64,000 bases of DNA from Candidatus Dichloromethanomonas elyunquensis (GCA_001515265.1 LNDB01000009.1:33881-97880), one strand, 5' to 3'. Shown: positions 17,038 through 26,772, counted from the first letter of the stretch. Program-made: numbers and translations. Notes: a model not told the origin generated them from the sequence alone.

Positions 17038-18840
17038 ATGGAAGCGGCTTTTTCGTTTGAATACAATCAAAAAAACGAAATAGAAAGAATATTAGCAAAT
17101 AAAGCTGTCACTTCGCATTTTCAGCCGATAGTGCGTCTTGCGGACGGAGAGATTATCGGCTACGAATCGCTAAGCAGGGGGCCTGAAGGGTCTCCCTTGT
17201 ATTCGCCCATTGAATTGCTTAGAGTAGCAGAACAAGAAAACAAACTATGGGAATTGGAGTTGTTATTTAGGAAAAATGCCCTAGAAAAGTCGTGGGAGCT
17301 TGCTCAAGACAAGCTCTTATTTATCAACGTCGATCCCAATATTATCAACGATGTAAATTTTCGCAAGGGGTTTACCCGGGAGTACTTATTGGAATATGGG
17401 AGATCTCCAAAATCAGTAGTGATAGAAATTACAGAAAGAACTGCGATCCAGGATTATAAACAATTTAAACAAATATTAAAACATTATACAGATCAAGGGT
17501 ACATGATTGCCATTGATGATGTCGGCTCAGGATATTCGGGGCTGAATACCATTAATGAGGTAAGACCTCATTTTATCAAAATGGATATGGACCTTATCCG
17601 CAATGTGGATAGGGATCCGTTTAAACAATCTATGGTCAAAGCTTTGGTGGATATCTCCAACAATACAAGCATCCGCTTAATTGCTGAAGGGATAGAGACT
17701 CCTGAGGAACTGAAGACATTAATACGGTTGGGGGTAACAGGCGGGCAAGGGTTTCTTCTTCAAAGACCGGTAACTCATTTCGCGGCGCTATCCGATGAAA
17801 TCAAAACGCTGGTAAACCGATATAATAAAATGGCCAATAATTTAAAAACCTATAGCAAAGATTACCATTATGTTCTTGACCTAATCAAAACTGGAAAGGC
17901 GTTTAGCTTAAGGGAAGAATGTGCGGCAATCAAAGAGTATTTTGATACGACAGCCTGTTCGGGTGTCTGCATTACCGATAACGATTATCCTGTCGGGCTA
18001 GTTATGAAAAATAAACTGGATTCCCAAATGGCGAAGCAGTTCGGATATTCTTTGTATTCTAAGAGGCCGGTATCCATTGTTATGGACAGGAATCCCCTTA
18101 TTGTTGATTACTATACCCCGGTATACCAAGTTGCAAGCAGAGCAATGGCCAGGGAAGAAGAAAGCATCTATGATGATATCATCATTACGAAAGGATCAAA
18201 ATATGCCGGCATTGTGCCCATGAAAAAGATTATCGAATATACCTTGAATTATGAAAAAAACTACGCAAGGGAATTAAATCCGCTTACATCGTTGCCCGGA
18301 AATACTATTATCAACCGAGTAATCAAAGACACGATATCGCATGGCGGGAAGCAATGCATTTATTATCTGGATCTTGATAATTTTAAAGTCTATAATGACG
18401 TTTACGGTTTTGAAAATGGAGATAAGGTAATTAAGTTCACTGCAGACATCTTGCAGAATTCAGTTAAAGCCCTTTTTCCTTATAATAGTTTTGTAGGACA
18501 TATTGGCGGAGATGATTTTATTTTTATTGTCGAAAGCAATCCGGATAATTATCCTTTAATTTGTCAGGAAATTATTGCAGAATTTGATAAAGAAGTGTTT
18601 TCTTGTTTTTCCGAGAGTCATAAACAACAAGGGTATATGGACGCGGAGGACAGGATGGGAAATAAACAGCAGTATTCCCTGACATCCATCTCGATTGTTG
18701 GGGTCTATGGTGAATTATATAAATTCAGTACACCGGAGATTCTGGCACAGCACATGACTCAGCTTAAAAAAGAAGCCAAAAAAGCCCCATATAGTTACTA
18801 TATCATTAAGAATGTTGACACTGTTTTAGGGAAGATATAA
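17038..18840 (+). CDS. EAL-GGDEF cyclic-di-GMP protein with a central CBS-like region
   Basis: 600 residues from the ATG at 17038 (AAGGGG five bases upstream). Residues ~15-270 are an EAL domain with ESL at 43-45 and the catalytic series INVDPN, VVIEITERTA, IAIDDVGSGYSG, IKMDMDLI and LIAEGIETPEE, so phosphodiesterase activity is plausible. Residues ~285-415 resemble paired CBS modules. Residues ~425-590 are a GGDEF domain whose signature is GGDDF (490-494) with no RxxD inhibitory site just upstream, so cyclase activity is doubtful and it may sense GTP. No transmembrane segment is seen, so it is probably cytosolic. A terminator follows. Confidence 0.85.
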   Translation: MEAAFSFEYNQKNEIERILANKAVTSHFQPIVRLADGEIIGYESLSRGPEGSPLYSPIELLRVAEQENKLWELELLFRKNALEKSWELAQDKLLFINVDPNIINDVNFRKGFTREYLLEYGRSPKSVVIEITERTAIQDYKQFKQILKHYTDQGYMIAIDDVGSGYSGLNTINEVRPHFIKMDMDLIRNVDRDPFKQSMVKALVDISNNTSIRLIAEGIETPEELKTLIRLGVTGGQGFLLQRPVTHFAALSDEIKTLVNRYNKMANNLKTYSKDYHYVLDLIKTGKAFSLREECAAIKEYFDTTACSGVCITDNDYPVGLVMKNKLDSQMAKQFGYSLYSKRPVSIVMDRNPLIVDYYTPVYQVASRAMAREEESIYDDIIITKGSKYAGIVPMKKIIEYTLNYEKNYARELNPLTSLPGNTIINRVIKDTISHGGKQCIYYLDLDNFKVYNDVYGFENGDKVIKFTADILQNSVKALFPYNSFVGHIGGDDFIFIVESNPDNYPLICQEIIAEFDKEVFSCFSESHKQQGYMDAEDRMGNKQQYSLTSISIVGVYGELYKFSTPEILAQHMTQLKKEAKKAPYSYYIIKNVDTVLGKI

Positions 18841-18961
18841 ATGAACGAATAGTGATTGGAGAATTAAAATAAAATAATTTTTTAATTAAAAAGGTATAGA
18901 ATTATTTGGTAATTATGATATGATAAAATTAAACAAATATCCCGCATATTTCTATATAACT

Positions 18962-18996
18962 AACTGTTGATCTAATAAATCAACAGTTTTCTTCTT
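18962..18996 (+). terminator. Intrinsic terminator after the EAL-GGDEF gene
   Basis: AACTGTTGAT (18962-18971) pairs perfectly with ATCAACAGTT (18979-18988) around a 7-base loop and is followed by a T-rich tail. It closes the accessory block before rnmV. Confidence 0.85.
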
Positions 18997-19118
18997 TTTA
19001 TTTTTTGTTACCTCTTTGCTCATCAATATGGAGGTATTAGAAAACTCAACTCCAGTTATCCTATATAATATGAGTAACAGGGGAAGTCCGGGCAGTATGA
19101 GATATCATGGAGGGCGTT

Positions 19119-19721
19119 TTGAAAAACGAAGAAGTACCCAACGAATTGATGATACAGGAATTAATTGTAGTGGAAGGAAAAAACGATGCCCATGCGGTTC
19201 GTCGCGCATTGGGCAAAGTAGATATTATTTGGACAGAAGGATTCGGTTTAACAGAAAAAAAGTTATTGTTCATCTCCGAAGCTGCGAGGAGGCGAGGGGT
19301 TATTGTCTGTACCGACCCCGATTTTGCCGGTCAACAAATCCGTGAAAGAATTAAAAAACGGATACCCGATGCCAAGCACGTTTTCCTTTCCCGGGAATGT
19401 GCCTGTAATGAAAAGGGTGATGATATCGGCTTAGAAAACGTATCCAATGAGGAAATCCGGAAAGCATTTTCTAAAATAATAACACATAAAGAAACTTCCA
19501 GAATGCGTTGTAATGAGGAAGATACTTTCGATATGGAAGATATGTTATATTTCGGTCTTGCAGGCAAAGAGGGGGCATCGGCCAAAAGGTCCGCCTTGGG
19601 CAAATTGCTGGGAATCGGAGATACCAATGCCAAGCAATTTCTATACCGCTTAAATCGATATTCTTTTAACAGAGAAGATTTTTTAAGGGCTTTAAGTACG
19701 ATTGAAAGGAAGGATTTTTAA
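19119..19721 (+). CDS. rnmV: Ribonuclease M5
   Basis: 200 residues from the TTG at 19119, which has GGAGGG four bases upstream; the ATG at 19107 is part of that ribosome site and is rejected. The TOPRIM domain is clear: IVVEGKNDAHAVRRAL with the catalytic Glu, and VCTDPDFAGQQIRERI with the DPD-type acidic pair. RNase M5 matures the 5S rRNA ends. It abuts ksgA with a stop-start junction (TAATTG), the usual Firmicute arrangement. Confidence 0.93.
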   Translation: MKNEEVPNELMIQELIVVEGKNDAHAVRRALGKVDIIWTEGFGLTEKKLLFISEAARRRGVIVCTDPDFAGQQIRERIKKRIPDAKHVFLSRECACNEKGDDIGLENVSNEEIRKAFSKIITHKETSRMRCNEEDTFDMEDMLYFGLAGKEGASAKRSALGKLLGIGDTNAKQFLYRLNRYSFNREDFLRALSTIERKDF

Positions 19722-20573
19722 TTGGGTATCAATAAAGAAGAATCTGCCCTCGCCTATACGCAAAGGGTATTAAGATACGGCGGACATGCCAAAAAGTCGC
19801 TCGGACAAAACTTTCTGATTGATGATCAAGTGATTGAGGGAATAATTGAAGAAGGAATTCCAACCGGACAATTTCCTATTGTCGAGATTGGTCCCGGTCC
19901 AGGTGGTTTGACAAGGGCCCTCCTTCGAAAGAGACAGCAGCATTTATGGGCGGTGGAATTAGATCAGGAAAAAATAGGCATCTTAAAAAAGGAGTTTTTG
20001 CAAAAAGAGGTTACCTTGCTTCATATGGATGCTCTCAAGTTACAATTAGCAGAGTTATGGGGAGAAGAAAAGGGATGGTTGATTGGAAATCTCCCCTACT
20101 ATATTACGAATCCCCTCTTAATGCATTATTTGAATCAGAAAAAATCATTACTTGGTATGACGGTCATGGTACAAAAAGAAGTTGGAGACAGAATGACTGC
20201 CAATCCCGGGAGTAAAGACTACGGCATATTATCTATTGCCGTACAGCTATTGGCTGAAACCAAAAAAATATTTGAAGTTAAGCCAACTGCTTTCTGGCCG
20301 CAACCCAAAGTGACATCTGCAGTTCTGAAAATGGAGATCCGTTCTTACCCCGGATTTGACGCGGATTATAAAATATTCTTCAAAGTGGTAAAAGCCTGTT
20401 TTTCTCAAAGAAGAAAAACCATACATAACACTCTCTCTTCAGGTTTAGGTCTCTCAAAAGGAGAAATCTCTGAGATCTTAAGCCGTGCGGAAGTTAACGA
20501 AAAGAACCGTGCCGAAAATATTAGTATTGAAGAATTTCAAAAAATAACCAATTTCTATCGAGAACACCTCTAG
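19722..20573 (+). CDS. rsmA: 16S rRNA (adenine1518/1519-N6)-dimethyltransferase RsmA (KsgA)
   Basis: 283 residues starting at TTG 19722, with AAGGAAGG upstream at the end of rnmV. KKSLGQNFLIDDQVIEGI, the SAM loop IVEIGPGPGGLTRALL and the catalytic NLPYYITNPLL are all present. The enzyme dimethylates two adjacent adenines in helix 45 late in 30S assembly. The C-terminal helical domain is complete. The gene is cotranscribed with rnmV and ended by the hairpin at 20619-20657. Confidence 0.95.
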   Translation: MGINKEESALAYTQRVLRYGGHAKKSLGQNFLIDDQVIEGIIEEGIPTGQFPIVEIGPGPGGLTRALLRKRQQHLWAVELDQEKIGILKKEFLQKEVTLLHMDALKLQLAELWGEEKGWLIGNLPYYITNPLLMHYLNQKKSLLGMTVMVQKEVGDRMTANPGSKDYGILSIAVQLLAETKKIFEVKPTAFWPQPKVTSAVLKMEIRSYPGFDADYKIFFKVVKACFSQRRKTIHNTLSSGLGLSKGEISEILSRAEVNEKNRAENISIEEFQKITNFYREHL

Positions 20574-20618
20574 TATGATATTCCAGTAAACCCAATTGGT
20601 AAGTAATCTATATAATAA

Positions 20619-20657
20619 ACTGTCCTTCATTTCTGGCAGATGAAAGGCAGTTTTTTT
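20619..20657 (+). terminator. Intrinsic terminator after rsmA
   Basis: ACTGTCCTTCAT (20619-20630) pairs with ATGAAAGGCAGT (20640-20651, one wobble and one mismatch) and is followed by six or seven T residues. Confidence 0.75.
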
Positions 20658-20719
20658 AAAAGCAAAATCAGTTTTTTATCATAACATAATTATATAGCTA
20701 AGAGCAGGGGGTTTCGAAA

Positions 20720-21547
20720 ATGTATCAACTTGGGAAAATTGTAGCCCGCCGTTCTTACAACCAAGACTTATTATTGAAGATTCTGGATATAAAAAGAGTC
20801 GGCAGAGAGAAAGTTGCAATACTTGGAGGGCTTCATTACCGCTTAATAGCGGACGCTTCACTTGATGATCTTGTTGCAAAGAACGAAAAGGAAATTGTAT
20901 ATTATCAGCTGGCGGATTCGCAGGAGGTATACAAGAAATTTCGCAAAGTTGTTTTTGACCGGAAATTTAAAGTGGAAGAAGAATATTTTGAAGTGCCGGG
21001 AAGAATTCTTCATATGGACGGGGATAGAGAGTATCTTGAACAATGTCTCCGAACTTATAAACAATTAGGCCTCCAAGCACGGGGAATATCCAAATCGGAG
21101 GTAGAACAGCCAAAAACTATAGCTAAGGCCTTAAGAGAATATCCGACAGATATTCTGGTTTTGACGGGGCATGATTCGCTCTTAAAAGGAAAGACTGACT
21201 TGAAGAGTTTAGACAGTTATCGCAGTTCATCGTATTTTGTCCAATCCGTAATAGAGGCCAGGAAAGTACAACCGAATAAAGATGCCCTGGTGATCTTTGC
21301 CGGCGGATGTCAGTCTAACTTCGAGGCCATCCTTGAGGCGGGCGCTAATTTTGCCTCATCTCCGAAGAGGATGTTGATCCATGCCTTAGACCCCGTTTTT
21401 CTCGTGGAAAGTATTGCTTACACGCCAATCGACAGGACTGTTTCCCTCAAAGAAATTATCCATCATACCGTAACAGGCGTAGATGGGGTAGGGGGAATTG
21501 AGACAAGGGGACAAATGAGAAGGGGTTATCCAAGAGTAGAATTTTAA
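20720..21547 (+). CDS. yabG: Sporulation-specific protease YabG
   Basis: 275 residues. The sequence matches YabG over its length: start YQLGKIVARRSYNQDLLLKI, the ILVLTGHDSLLKG segment, SSYFVQSVIEARK, and VIFAGGCQSNFEAILEAGANFASSP with the conserved cysteine thought to be catalytic. YabG is a mother-cell protease that trims coat proteins. CATAACATA at 20680-20688 matches the sigma-K -10 pattern CATAnnnTA, though its -35 is poor. The gene lies between rsmA and a cyanophycin pair in place of the veg/sspF genes of Bacillus. Confidence 0.92.
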   Translation: MYQLGKIVARRSYNQDLLLKILDIKRVGREKVAILGGLHYRLIADASLDDLVAKNEKEIVYYQLADSQEVYKKFRKVVFDRKFKVEEEYFEVPGRILHMDGDREYLEQCLRTYKQLGLQARGISKSEVEQPKTIAKALREYPTDILVLTGHDSLLKGKTDLKSLDSYRSSSYFVQSVIEARKVQPNKDALVIFAGGCQSNFEAILEAGANFASSPKRMLIHALDPVFLVESIAYTPIDRTVSLKEIIHHTVTGVDGVGGIETRGQMRRGYPRVEF

Positions 21548-21608
21548 AATTTTATAGGATAAGAATAATTTAGGCAGATTTCCACAGATTAAATTGCGGA
21601 GGGATGTT

Positions 21609-22427
21609 ATGATTGAGCATATTAGTGGAAATTTGCTGATTATTGGCGGAGCTGAGGACAAGCAGAAGGAATGCAAAATACTCAAATATTTTTTTCGGGA
21701 AGCCGGTGAAAAAAATTCGAGATTATGTATTATTACGGCTGCATCAAATGCTGCCGAACAGGCAGGGAAAGTTTATGAAGAACTATTTGCCAAATTCGGT
21801 TGCCCCGATGTTCAGATCATTAATATTTACACAAGAGACGATGCTAATTCCAGGAAGAATATAGACAAACTTCTCTGCTCCAGCGGCATTTTTTTTACAG
21901 GGGGAGATCAACTTCGGATTACAGCGGTGCTAGGCGGAACAGAATTAGGGAAAACACTGCAGCATGTATATGAACGAAAAGTCATCATTGCTGGGACAAG
22001 TGCGGGAGCTTCTGTTATGTCTGATACTATGATCATAGGGGGGCATGGAGATACCCCGGGGGAAGACCTCATCAAGATGGCGCCGGGGCTAGGCTTTTTA
22101 AAAGGTATTATTATTGACCAACATTTTGCCCAAAGGGGAAGAATTGGGAGACTCCTGACAGCAGTATCTTTAAATCCTTATGTGCTGGGAATTGGCATTG
22201 ACGAGGACACTTCGATTCATGTAACTTCTAACGGCAGAATAAAGGTCGTTGGAAGAGGAACCGCGTTGATCGTTGATGGCTCCGAAGTAGTTGTTTCCAA
22301 TGTGGATGAATTATTTAACGGCAGACCTTTAGCCCTGGCACCTCTAAAAGTTCATGTTTTATGTGAGGGGTATGAGTTTGATATTTTTGAACGAAAAAGC
22401 AATCTGAGCTGGCTTCAGGAATTTTAA
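21609..22427 (+). CDS. cphB: Cyanophycinase
   Basis: 272 residues from the ATG at 21609, with GGAGGG upstream; the in-frame TTG at 21594 precedes that site and is rejected. The serine nucleophile lies in GTSAGAS (about 129-135), the nucleophile elbow of the peptidase S51 family. GNLLIIGGAEDKQ at the start and IDQHFAQRGRIGRLL are further cyanophycinase signatures. It cleaves cyanophycin, the Asp-Arg nitrogen polymer, to beta-Asp-Arg dipeptides. The synthetase gene follows 67 bases later. Confidence 0.93.
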   Translation: MIEHISGNLLIIGGAEDKQKECKILKYFFREAGEKNSRLCIITAASNAAEQAGKVYEELFAKFGCPDVQIINIYTRDDANSRKNIDKLLCSSGIFFTGGDQLRITAVLGGTELGKTLQHVYERKVIIAGTSAGASVMSDTMIIGGHGDTPGEDLIKMAPGLGFLKGIIIDQHFAQRGRIGRLLTAVSLNPYVLGIGIDEDTSIHVTSNGRIKVVGRGTALIVDGSEVVVSNVDELFNGRPLALAPLKVHVLCEGYEFDIFERKSNLSWLQEF

Positions 22428-22494
22428 GGAATATAAAATTGGAAATAGGAAAAAATAGTCAGGAGCCAAAACTTAACAGGAGGCAACCCATTTC

Positions 22495-25137
22495 ATGAAA
22501 ATACTTCAGGTCAGGGCTATCGAGGGTGCGAATTTTTTTAGTTATCGGTCAGTCATCAGAGGAATTATAGATATTTCAAAATGGCAGGGAAAGACCACCA
22601 AAGAATTAGGCGATTTTAACAAAAGACTCATAAAGTGTTTGCCTACTTTAGCCAAGCATACCTGCTCTCGCGGAAGAGAGGGAGGATTTATCGAAAGGCT
22701 GGAGGAAGGTACTTTTCCGGGGCACGTTCTGGAACATGTGGCAATTGAACTGTTGACGCTTGCCGGTGAAAAAACGCGTTACGGAAAAACTCGGCTCCTT
22801 GATGAAAAACGCAGTGAGTATGAGGTTATTTATCAGTATGAATGTCAAGAAGCCGCGCTGGAAGCATTTTACCTTGCCGGAGAAGTGCTGAATCAACTGT
22901 TTCATGGTTTGGTTCCGGAAGGTAAGCCCCTTATCGACAAGTTAAGGAACATAAGGCTAAAAAATTTGCCGGGTCCTTCTACTAAATCGATCTTGGATGC
23001 CTGTGAACGAAGGGGTATTCCTGTGCAGCGTCTTGGAAGCGGAAGTCTGTATCAATTGGGATATGGGCGCTTTCTCCGAAGAATTCAGGCCGCGGTGACA
23101 AATTGTACGAGCAGTATTGGAGTAGATATCGCCGGAGACAAACAGCTAACCCGTAAAATATTAAGTGAGTCGGGAATCCCGGTTCCGCAGGGAATAGAAG
23201 TTTATAGCGAGGAAGAAATTCTGAGAAATTTTCGTCACATGAAAAAGAGTATTGTAGTAAAACCGTGTCGAGGAAACCAAGGCAAAGGAGTCTCGCTTAA
23301 TTTAATTCGCGAAAGTGATGTGTTAACGGCTTTCCGTTTGGCGGAAGTCTATGATTCTAAAATAATTATCGAAGAATATGTGAAAGGTAATAATTACAGG
23401 GTTCTTGTTGTGGGAGGAAAGGTTGTGGCCGCAGCCAAAAGGATTCCTCCTACGGTTATCGGGGATGGGAAATCAACCATTAAAGAATTGGCAGAAAAGG
23501 AGAACAATCATCCGCACAGGGGAGACGGACATGAGAATTATTTATCGAGGATTCTTTTAGATTCTGTTGTTGTGATGGACCTTCATCGTCAGGGCTTGTC
23601 CCTCTCTTCTGTTCCTTCTCGAGGGGAAAAGATTATGCTGCGGCAAAGCGCAAACTTGAGTACGGGTTCAACAGCAACAGATGTTACCAGTATCCTTCAT
23701 CCCGATAACCGGGAACTAGCCGTCTATGCAGCCAAAATAATCGGATTGGACATAGCCGGTGTAGACTTAATTGTTGAGGACATAAGCAAATCGTATAAAG
23801 ATCAGGATGGAAAAGTAATTGAAGTCAATGCGGCTCCCGGATTAAGAATGCATCTTTTGCCGAGTTTTGGTCAATGCAGGGACATCGGAGAAGAGATCGT
23901 AAAAGTGCTTTTCCCCCAAGGGAACGGAAGAATTCCGGTTATCTCCGTAACAGGGACAAACGGGAAAACAACAACGGTGCGTTTGATCAGCAATATATTG
24001 CAAAAACAAAACCTGACCGTAGGAATGACTTCCACAGAAGGAATTTATATTAATAATCAACTTCTTTGTAAAGGCGATTTAAGTGGACCGCACAGCGCTC
24101 AAGTGGTGCTCCGTCATCCTGAAGTTCAGGTTGCCGTACTAGAAACGGCCCGAGGAGGGATTTTGCGGGCAGGACTCGGATATAATTATGCGGATGTAGC
24201 GATTGTTACCAATGTTACGGAAGACCACCTCGGACAATATGGCATTGAGGATATTGAGGATTTAACCAAGGTCAAAAGTTTGGTGGCCGAAGCTGTTCAG
24301 AAACACAGTTATGTTGTTCTGAATGCCGAAGACACGAATGTGGCAGGGATGTCAAAAAGAACTAAAGGCAGAATCATTTATTTTAGTACAAAGCTTCAAA
24401 ACAGAAAAGTATGTGAACATTTGGCGATTGGCGGAACAGCAGTAGTCGTAGATAAAGGACGAATTCTCATATGCATTGGAGCAGACAGTTCTTTTGTTTG
24501 CCATCTTTCTCGGATACCGCTTACGTGGGGAGGAAAAGCTCAGCATAATGTTCAAAATGTCTTGGCCGCTGTTGCAGGTTGTTTCGCCTTAGGATACTCA
24601 GCCAGTCAGATTAGAAAGGCGATATGCGGATATGGGCAGCAAGCCTCGGATAATTTGGGCCGTCTCGAATATTATGAACTAGGAAGTATTAAGGTGATTT
24701 TAGATTACGGTCATAATCCTTCCGGGATTAAAGAAACGATTAAGACTCTCAAACAATTAAAACATCGGAGACTTATCGGATGTGTCGGATTACCCGGAGA
24801 CAGAAATGATTCAACTGTTCAAAATCTGGCAAGAGAAGCAGCCCAGGGGTTCGATAAGATCTATATTAAGGAAGATAAAGATCTTAGAGGCAGGCAGCCC
24901 GGTGAAATAGCCAAAATGATCTATGATGAAGCTTTTAAAGAAGGGAAGAAGCCGGAAGAGCTAAAAATTGTATTGGGGGAAGAGCAGGCTTTCCTGGAAG
25001 CATTAATGGAAGCAGGGGACAATGATATCATCGTTATCTTCTATGAAAAAGCAGAACCACTCAGGAAAATGATTGCCGATCGTTTTTGGTTTAATATGAA
25101 AGAGGCTTGCGGCTACAATATTTCACTGGAAGTATGA
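22495..25137 (+). CDS. cphA: Cyanophycin synthetase
   Basis: 880 residues, typical of CphA1. An N-terminal domain (~1-160) is followed by an ATP-grasp module (~165-470, with VVKPCRGNQGKGVSLN and EVNAAPGLRMH) that adds Asp. A Mur-ligase-like module follows (~480-870), with the P-loop TGTNGKTTTVRLI at about 484-496 and LDYGHNPSGI near 740, that adds Arg. The ribosome site is AGGAGG. It makes branched poly-Asp-Arg without a template. Cyanophycin is unusual outside cyanobacteria, but its synthetase is known from Desulfitobacterium relatives and some clostridia. Confidence 0.96.
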   Translation: MKILQVRAIEGANFFSYRSVIRGIIDISKWQGKTTKELGDFNKRLIKCLPTLAKHTCSRGREGGFIERLEEGTFPGHVLEHVAIELLTLAGEKTRYGKTRLLDEKRSEYEVIYQYECQEAALEAFYLAGEVLNQLFHGLVPEGKPLIDKLRNIRLKNLPGPSTKSILDACERRGIPVQRLGSGSLYQLGYGRFLRRIQAAVTNCTSSIGVDIAGDKQLTRKILSESGIPVPQGIEVYSEEEILRNFRHMKKSIVVKPCRGNQGKGVSLNLIRESDVLTAFRLAEVYDSKIIIEEYVKGNNYRVLVVGGKVVAAAKRIPPTVIGDGKSTIKELAEKENNHPHRGDGHENYLSRILLDSVVVMDLHRQGLSLSSVPSRGEKIMLRQSANLSTGSTATDVTSILHPDNRELAVYAAKIIGLDIAGVDLIVEDISKSYKDQDGKVIEVNAAPGLRMHLLPSFGQCRDIGEEIVKVLFPQGNGRIPVISVTGTNGKTTTVRLISNILQKQNLTVGMTSTEGIYINNQLLCKGDLSGPHSAQVVLRHPEVQVAVLETARGGILRAGLGYNYADVAIVTNVTEDHLGQYGIEDIEDLTKVKSLVAEAVQKHSYVVLNAEDTNVAGMSKRTKGRIIYFSTKLQNRKVCEHLAIGGTAVVVDKGRILICIGADSSFVCHLSRIPLTWGGKAQHNVQNVLAAVAGCFALGYSASQIRKAICGYGQQASDNLGRLEYYELGSIKVILDYGHNPSGIKETIKTLKQLKHRRLIGCVGLPGDRNDSTVQNLAREAAQGFDKIYIKEDKDLRGRQPGEIAKMIYDEAFKEGKKPEELKIVLGEEQAFLEALMEAGDNDIIVIFYEKAEPLRKMIADRFWFNMKEACGYNISLEV

Positions 25138-25192
25138 TAACAAAATAGATATAATAATAGGAAACTAATGCTATAATAGTTCAAAGGTTAAA

Positions 25193-26065
25193 ATGAAAAA
25201 TTTATCGATTGAAGTTTTAGCACCTGCCAAAGTAAATCTTTCTTTAGCAATAAAAGACAAAAGAGCGGATGGCTTTCATCATATTGAAACGATATTTCAG
25301 TCGATATCTTTATTTGATCGTCTCGAAGTAAAGGTGATTGATCAGGGAATAACCTGTAAATGCGGACGTTTAAGCGGTAAAGATAATCTTGCATACCGGG
25401 CTGCCCAAGCTTTTTTGGAAATGGTTCAAAAAAAGGATCTATTCGACCAAACAGCAGGTGTAGAAATCCGTATTGAAAAGAACATTCCTTTACAAGCCGG
25501 TCTTGGGGGAGGAAGCAGTGATGCAGCCGCTGTCCTGAAAGTTATGAATCAGCTCTTTGGAAATCCTTTAGCCGCTGAAGACCTCCTTGCCTGTGCGAAA
25601 AGATGCGGTTCAGATACAGCCTTTTTTCTTAGAGGCGGAACACAATGGGGAGAAGGTACAGGTGCAGATTTGACAGACCTTTCCCCAACACCCGACCTGG
25701 ATATCGTCTTGGTTAAACCTCCGGGAGGAGTCAGTACGGCTGCTGCCTACCGTACATTTGACGAGATAGGAAAATATGCTTCCCTCAATAGAGAATTATG
25801 GGTGGAACTGCTAAAGAATAAAGATACAATAAAAATCGGACAAAACCTTATTAATTCACTCGAAGATGCCGCTTTCAAACTTCTTCCCGAAATAGCGTTT
25901 ATTAAAAAACAACTATTAGACAGCGGCTGCTGCGGCGCTTTGATGTCGGGAAGCGGGTCTGCAGTTTTCGGAATACTGGACAAGCGGGAACAGGGAGAGG
26001 CAATAACCGATAAATTGGTTCAAAAAGGGTTTGATACGTGGTTGGTTAAAACCATTCAGGAATGA
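25193..26065 (+). CDS. ispE: 4-diphosphocytidyl-2-C-methyl-D-erythritol kinase
   Basis: 290 residues. The GHMP-kinase features are clear: APAKVNLSLAIKDKRADGFH at the start, the ATP loop PLQAGLGGGSSDAAAVL, and LMSGSGSAVFGI near the end. It phosphorylates CDP-ME in the MEP isoprenoid pathway. The start ATG has only a weak AAGG upstream; a TATAAT lies at 25171-25176. Its place before purR agrees with the Bacillus order. Confidence 0.95.
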   Translation: MKNLSIEVLAPAKVNLSLAIKDKRADGFHHIETIFQSISLFDRLEVKVIDQGITCKCGRLSGKDNLAYRAAQAFLEMVQKKDLFDQTAGVEIRIEKNIPLQAGLGGGSSDAAAVLKVMNQLFGNPLAAEDLLACAKRCGSDTAFFLRGGTQWGEGTGADLTDLSPTPDLDIVLVKPPGGVSTAAAYRTFDEIGKYASLNRELWVELLKNKDTIKIGQNLINSLEDAAFKLLPEIAFIKKQLLDSGCCGALMSGSGSAVFGILDKREQGEAITDKLVQKGFDTWLVKTIQE

Positions 26066-26094
26066 CGATATTTTTACTGAAGGAGTGAGAGATC

Positions 26095-26772
26095 GTGGAA
26101 AGAAGACTAGTTCCGGTAAAACTAGACAGTTATAAACCGCTTAGAGAGATTGTACTTGAAGCTTTAAGAGAAGCGATTGTCAGCGGGATATTGGAACCCG
26201 GTGAGCGTCTGATGGAGATACAATTGGCAGAGGAAATGGGAGTAAGCCGAACTCCCGTACGGGAAGCGATTCGCAAACTGGAATTAGAAGGCTTTATTGT
26301 CATGATCCCTCGCAAGGGTGCTTATGTCGCTGGCGTATCCTATAAAGATGTCAAAGATGTTTTCGAAATCAGGGCAGCTTTAGAAGGGCTTGCTGCGAGT
26401 TTAGCGGCAGAAAAGGTAACGGATGATGAACTGGAACAGATGGAAAGGGTACTTCATTACGAGAAAGAACCTGAATCCCTGGAGGAGATAGTACAATCAG
26501 ACACGGATTTCCATGCGCTTTTATATAAGGCCAGCCGTAATGAAAGGCTGCTGAATATTCTAGCCAATTTGAGAGAACAGATTCAAAGATTCAGAGCTAC
26601 TTCCTTAGCGGTTCCCGGGAGAGCAAAGTATGCAATTCACGAACATAGAGAGATTATTGACGCAGTGGCCAGCCATAATGTGGAGGAAGCACATAACCTG
26701 GCAACAGCGCATATTGAGAATGCAGCCAATACCATGTTTGAGGCAATGCGGGATAGAGCTCCAAAAAGCTGA
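26095..26772 (+). CDS. GntR-family (FadR/VanR type) transcriptional regulator
   Basis: 225 residues from a GTG at 26095 with AAGGAGTGAG upstream. The N-terminal winged helix shows AIVSGILEPGERLMEIQLAEE and MGVSRTPVREAIRKLELEG, the GntR recognition signature. The C-terminal FCD-type helical domain includes FEIRAALEGLAASLAAE and spaced histidines (HALL, EHREII, AHIENA) that often bind a metal or carboxylate ligand. Target genes are not evident. It sits between ispE and purR, 29 bases after ispE, and may be cotranscribed. Confidence 0.88.
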   Translation: MERRLVPVKLDSYKPLREIVLEALREAIVSGILEPGERLMEIQLAEEMGVSRTPVREAIRKLELEGFIVMIPRKGAYVAGVSYKDVKDVFEIRAALEGLAASLAAEKVTDDELEQMERVLHYEKEPESLEEIVQSDTDFHALLYKASRNERLLNILANLREQIQRFRATSLAVPGRAKYAIHEHREIIDAVASHNVEEAHNLATAHIENAANTMFEAMRDRAPKS

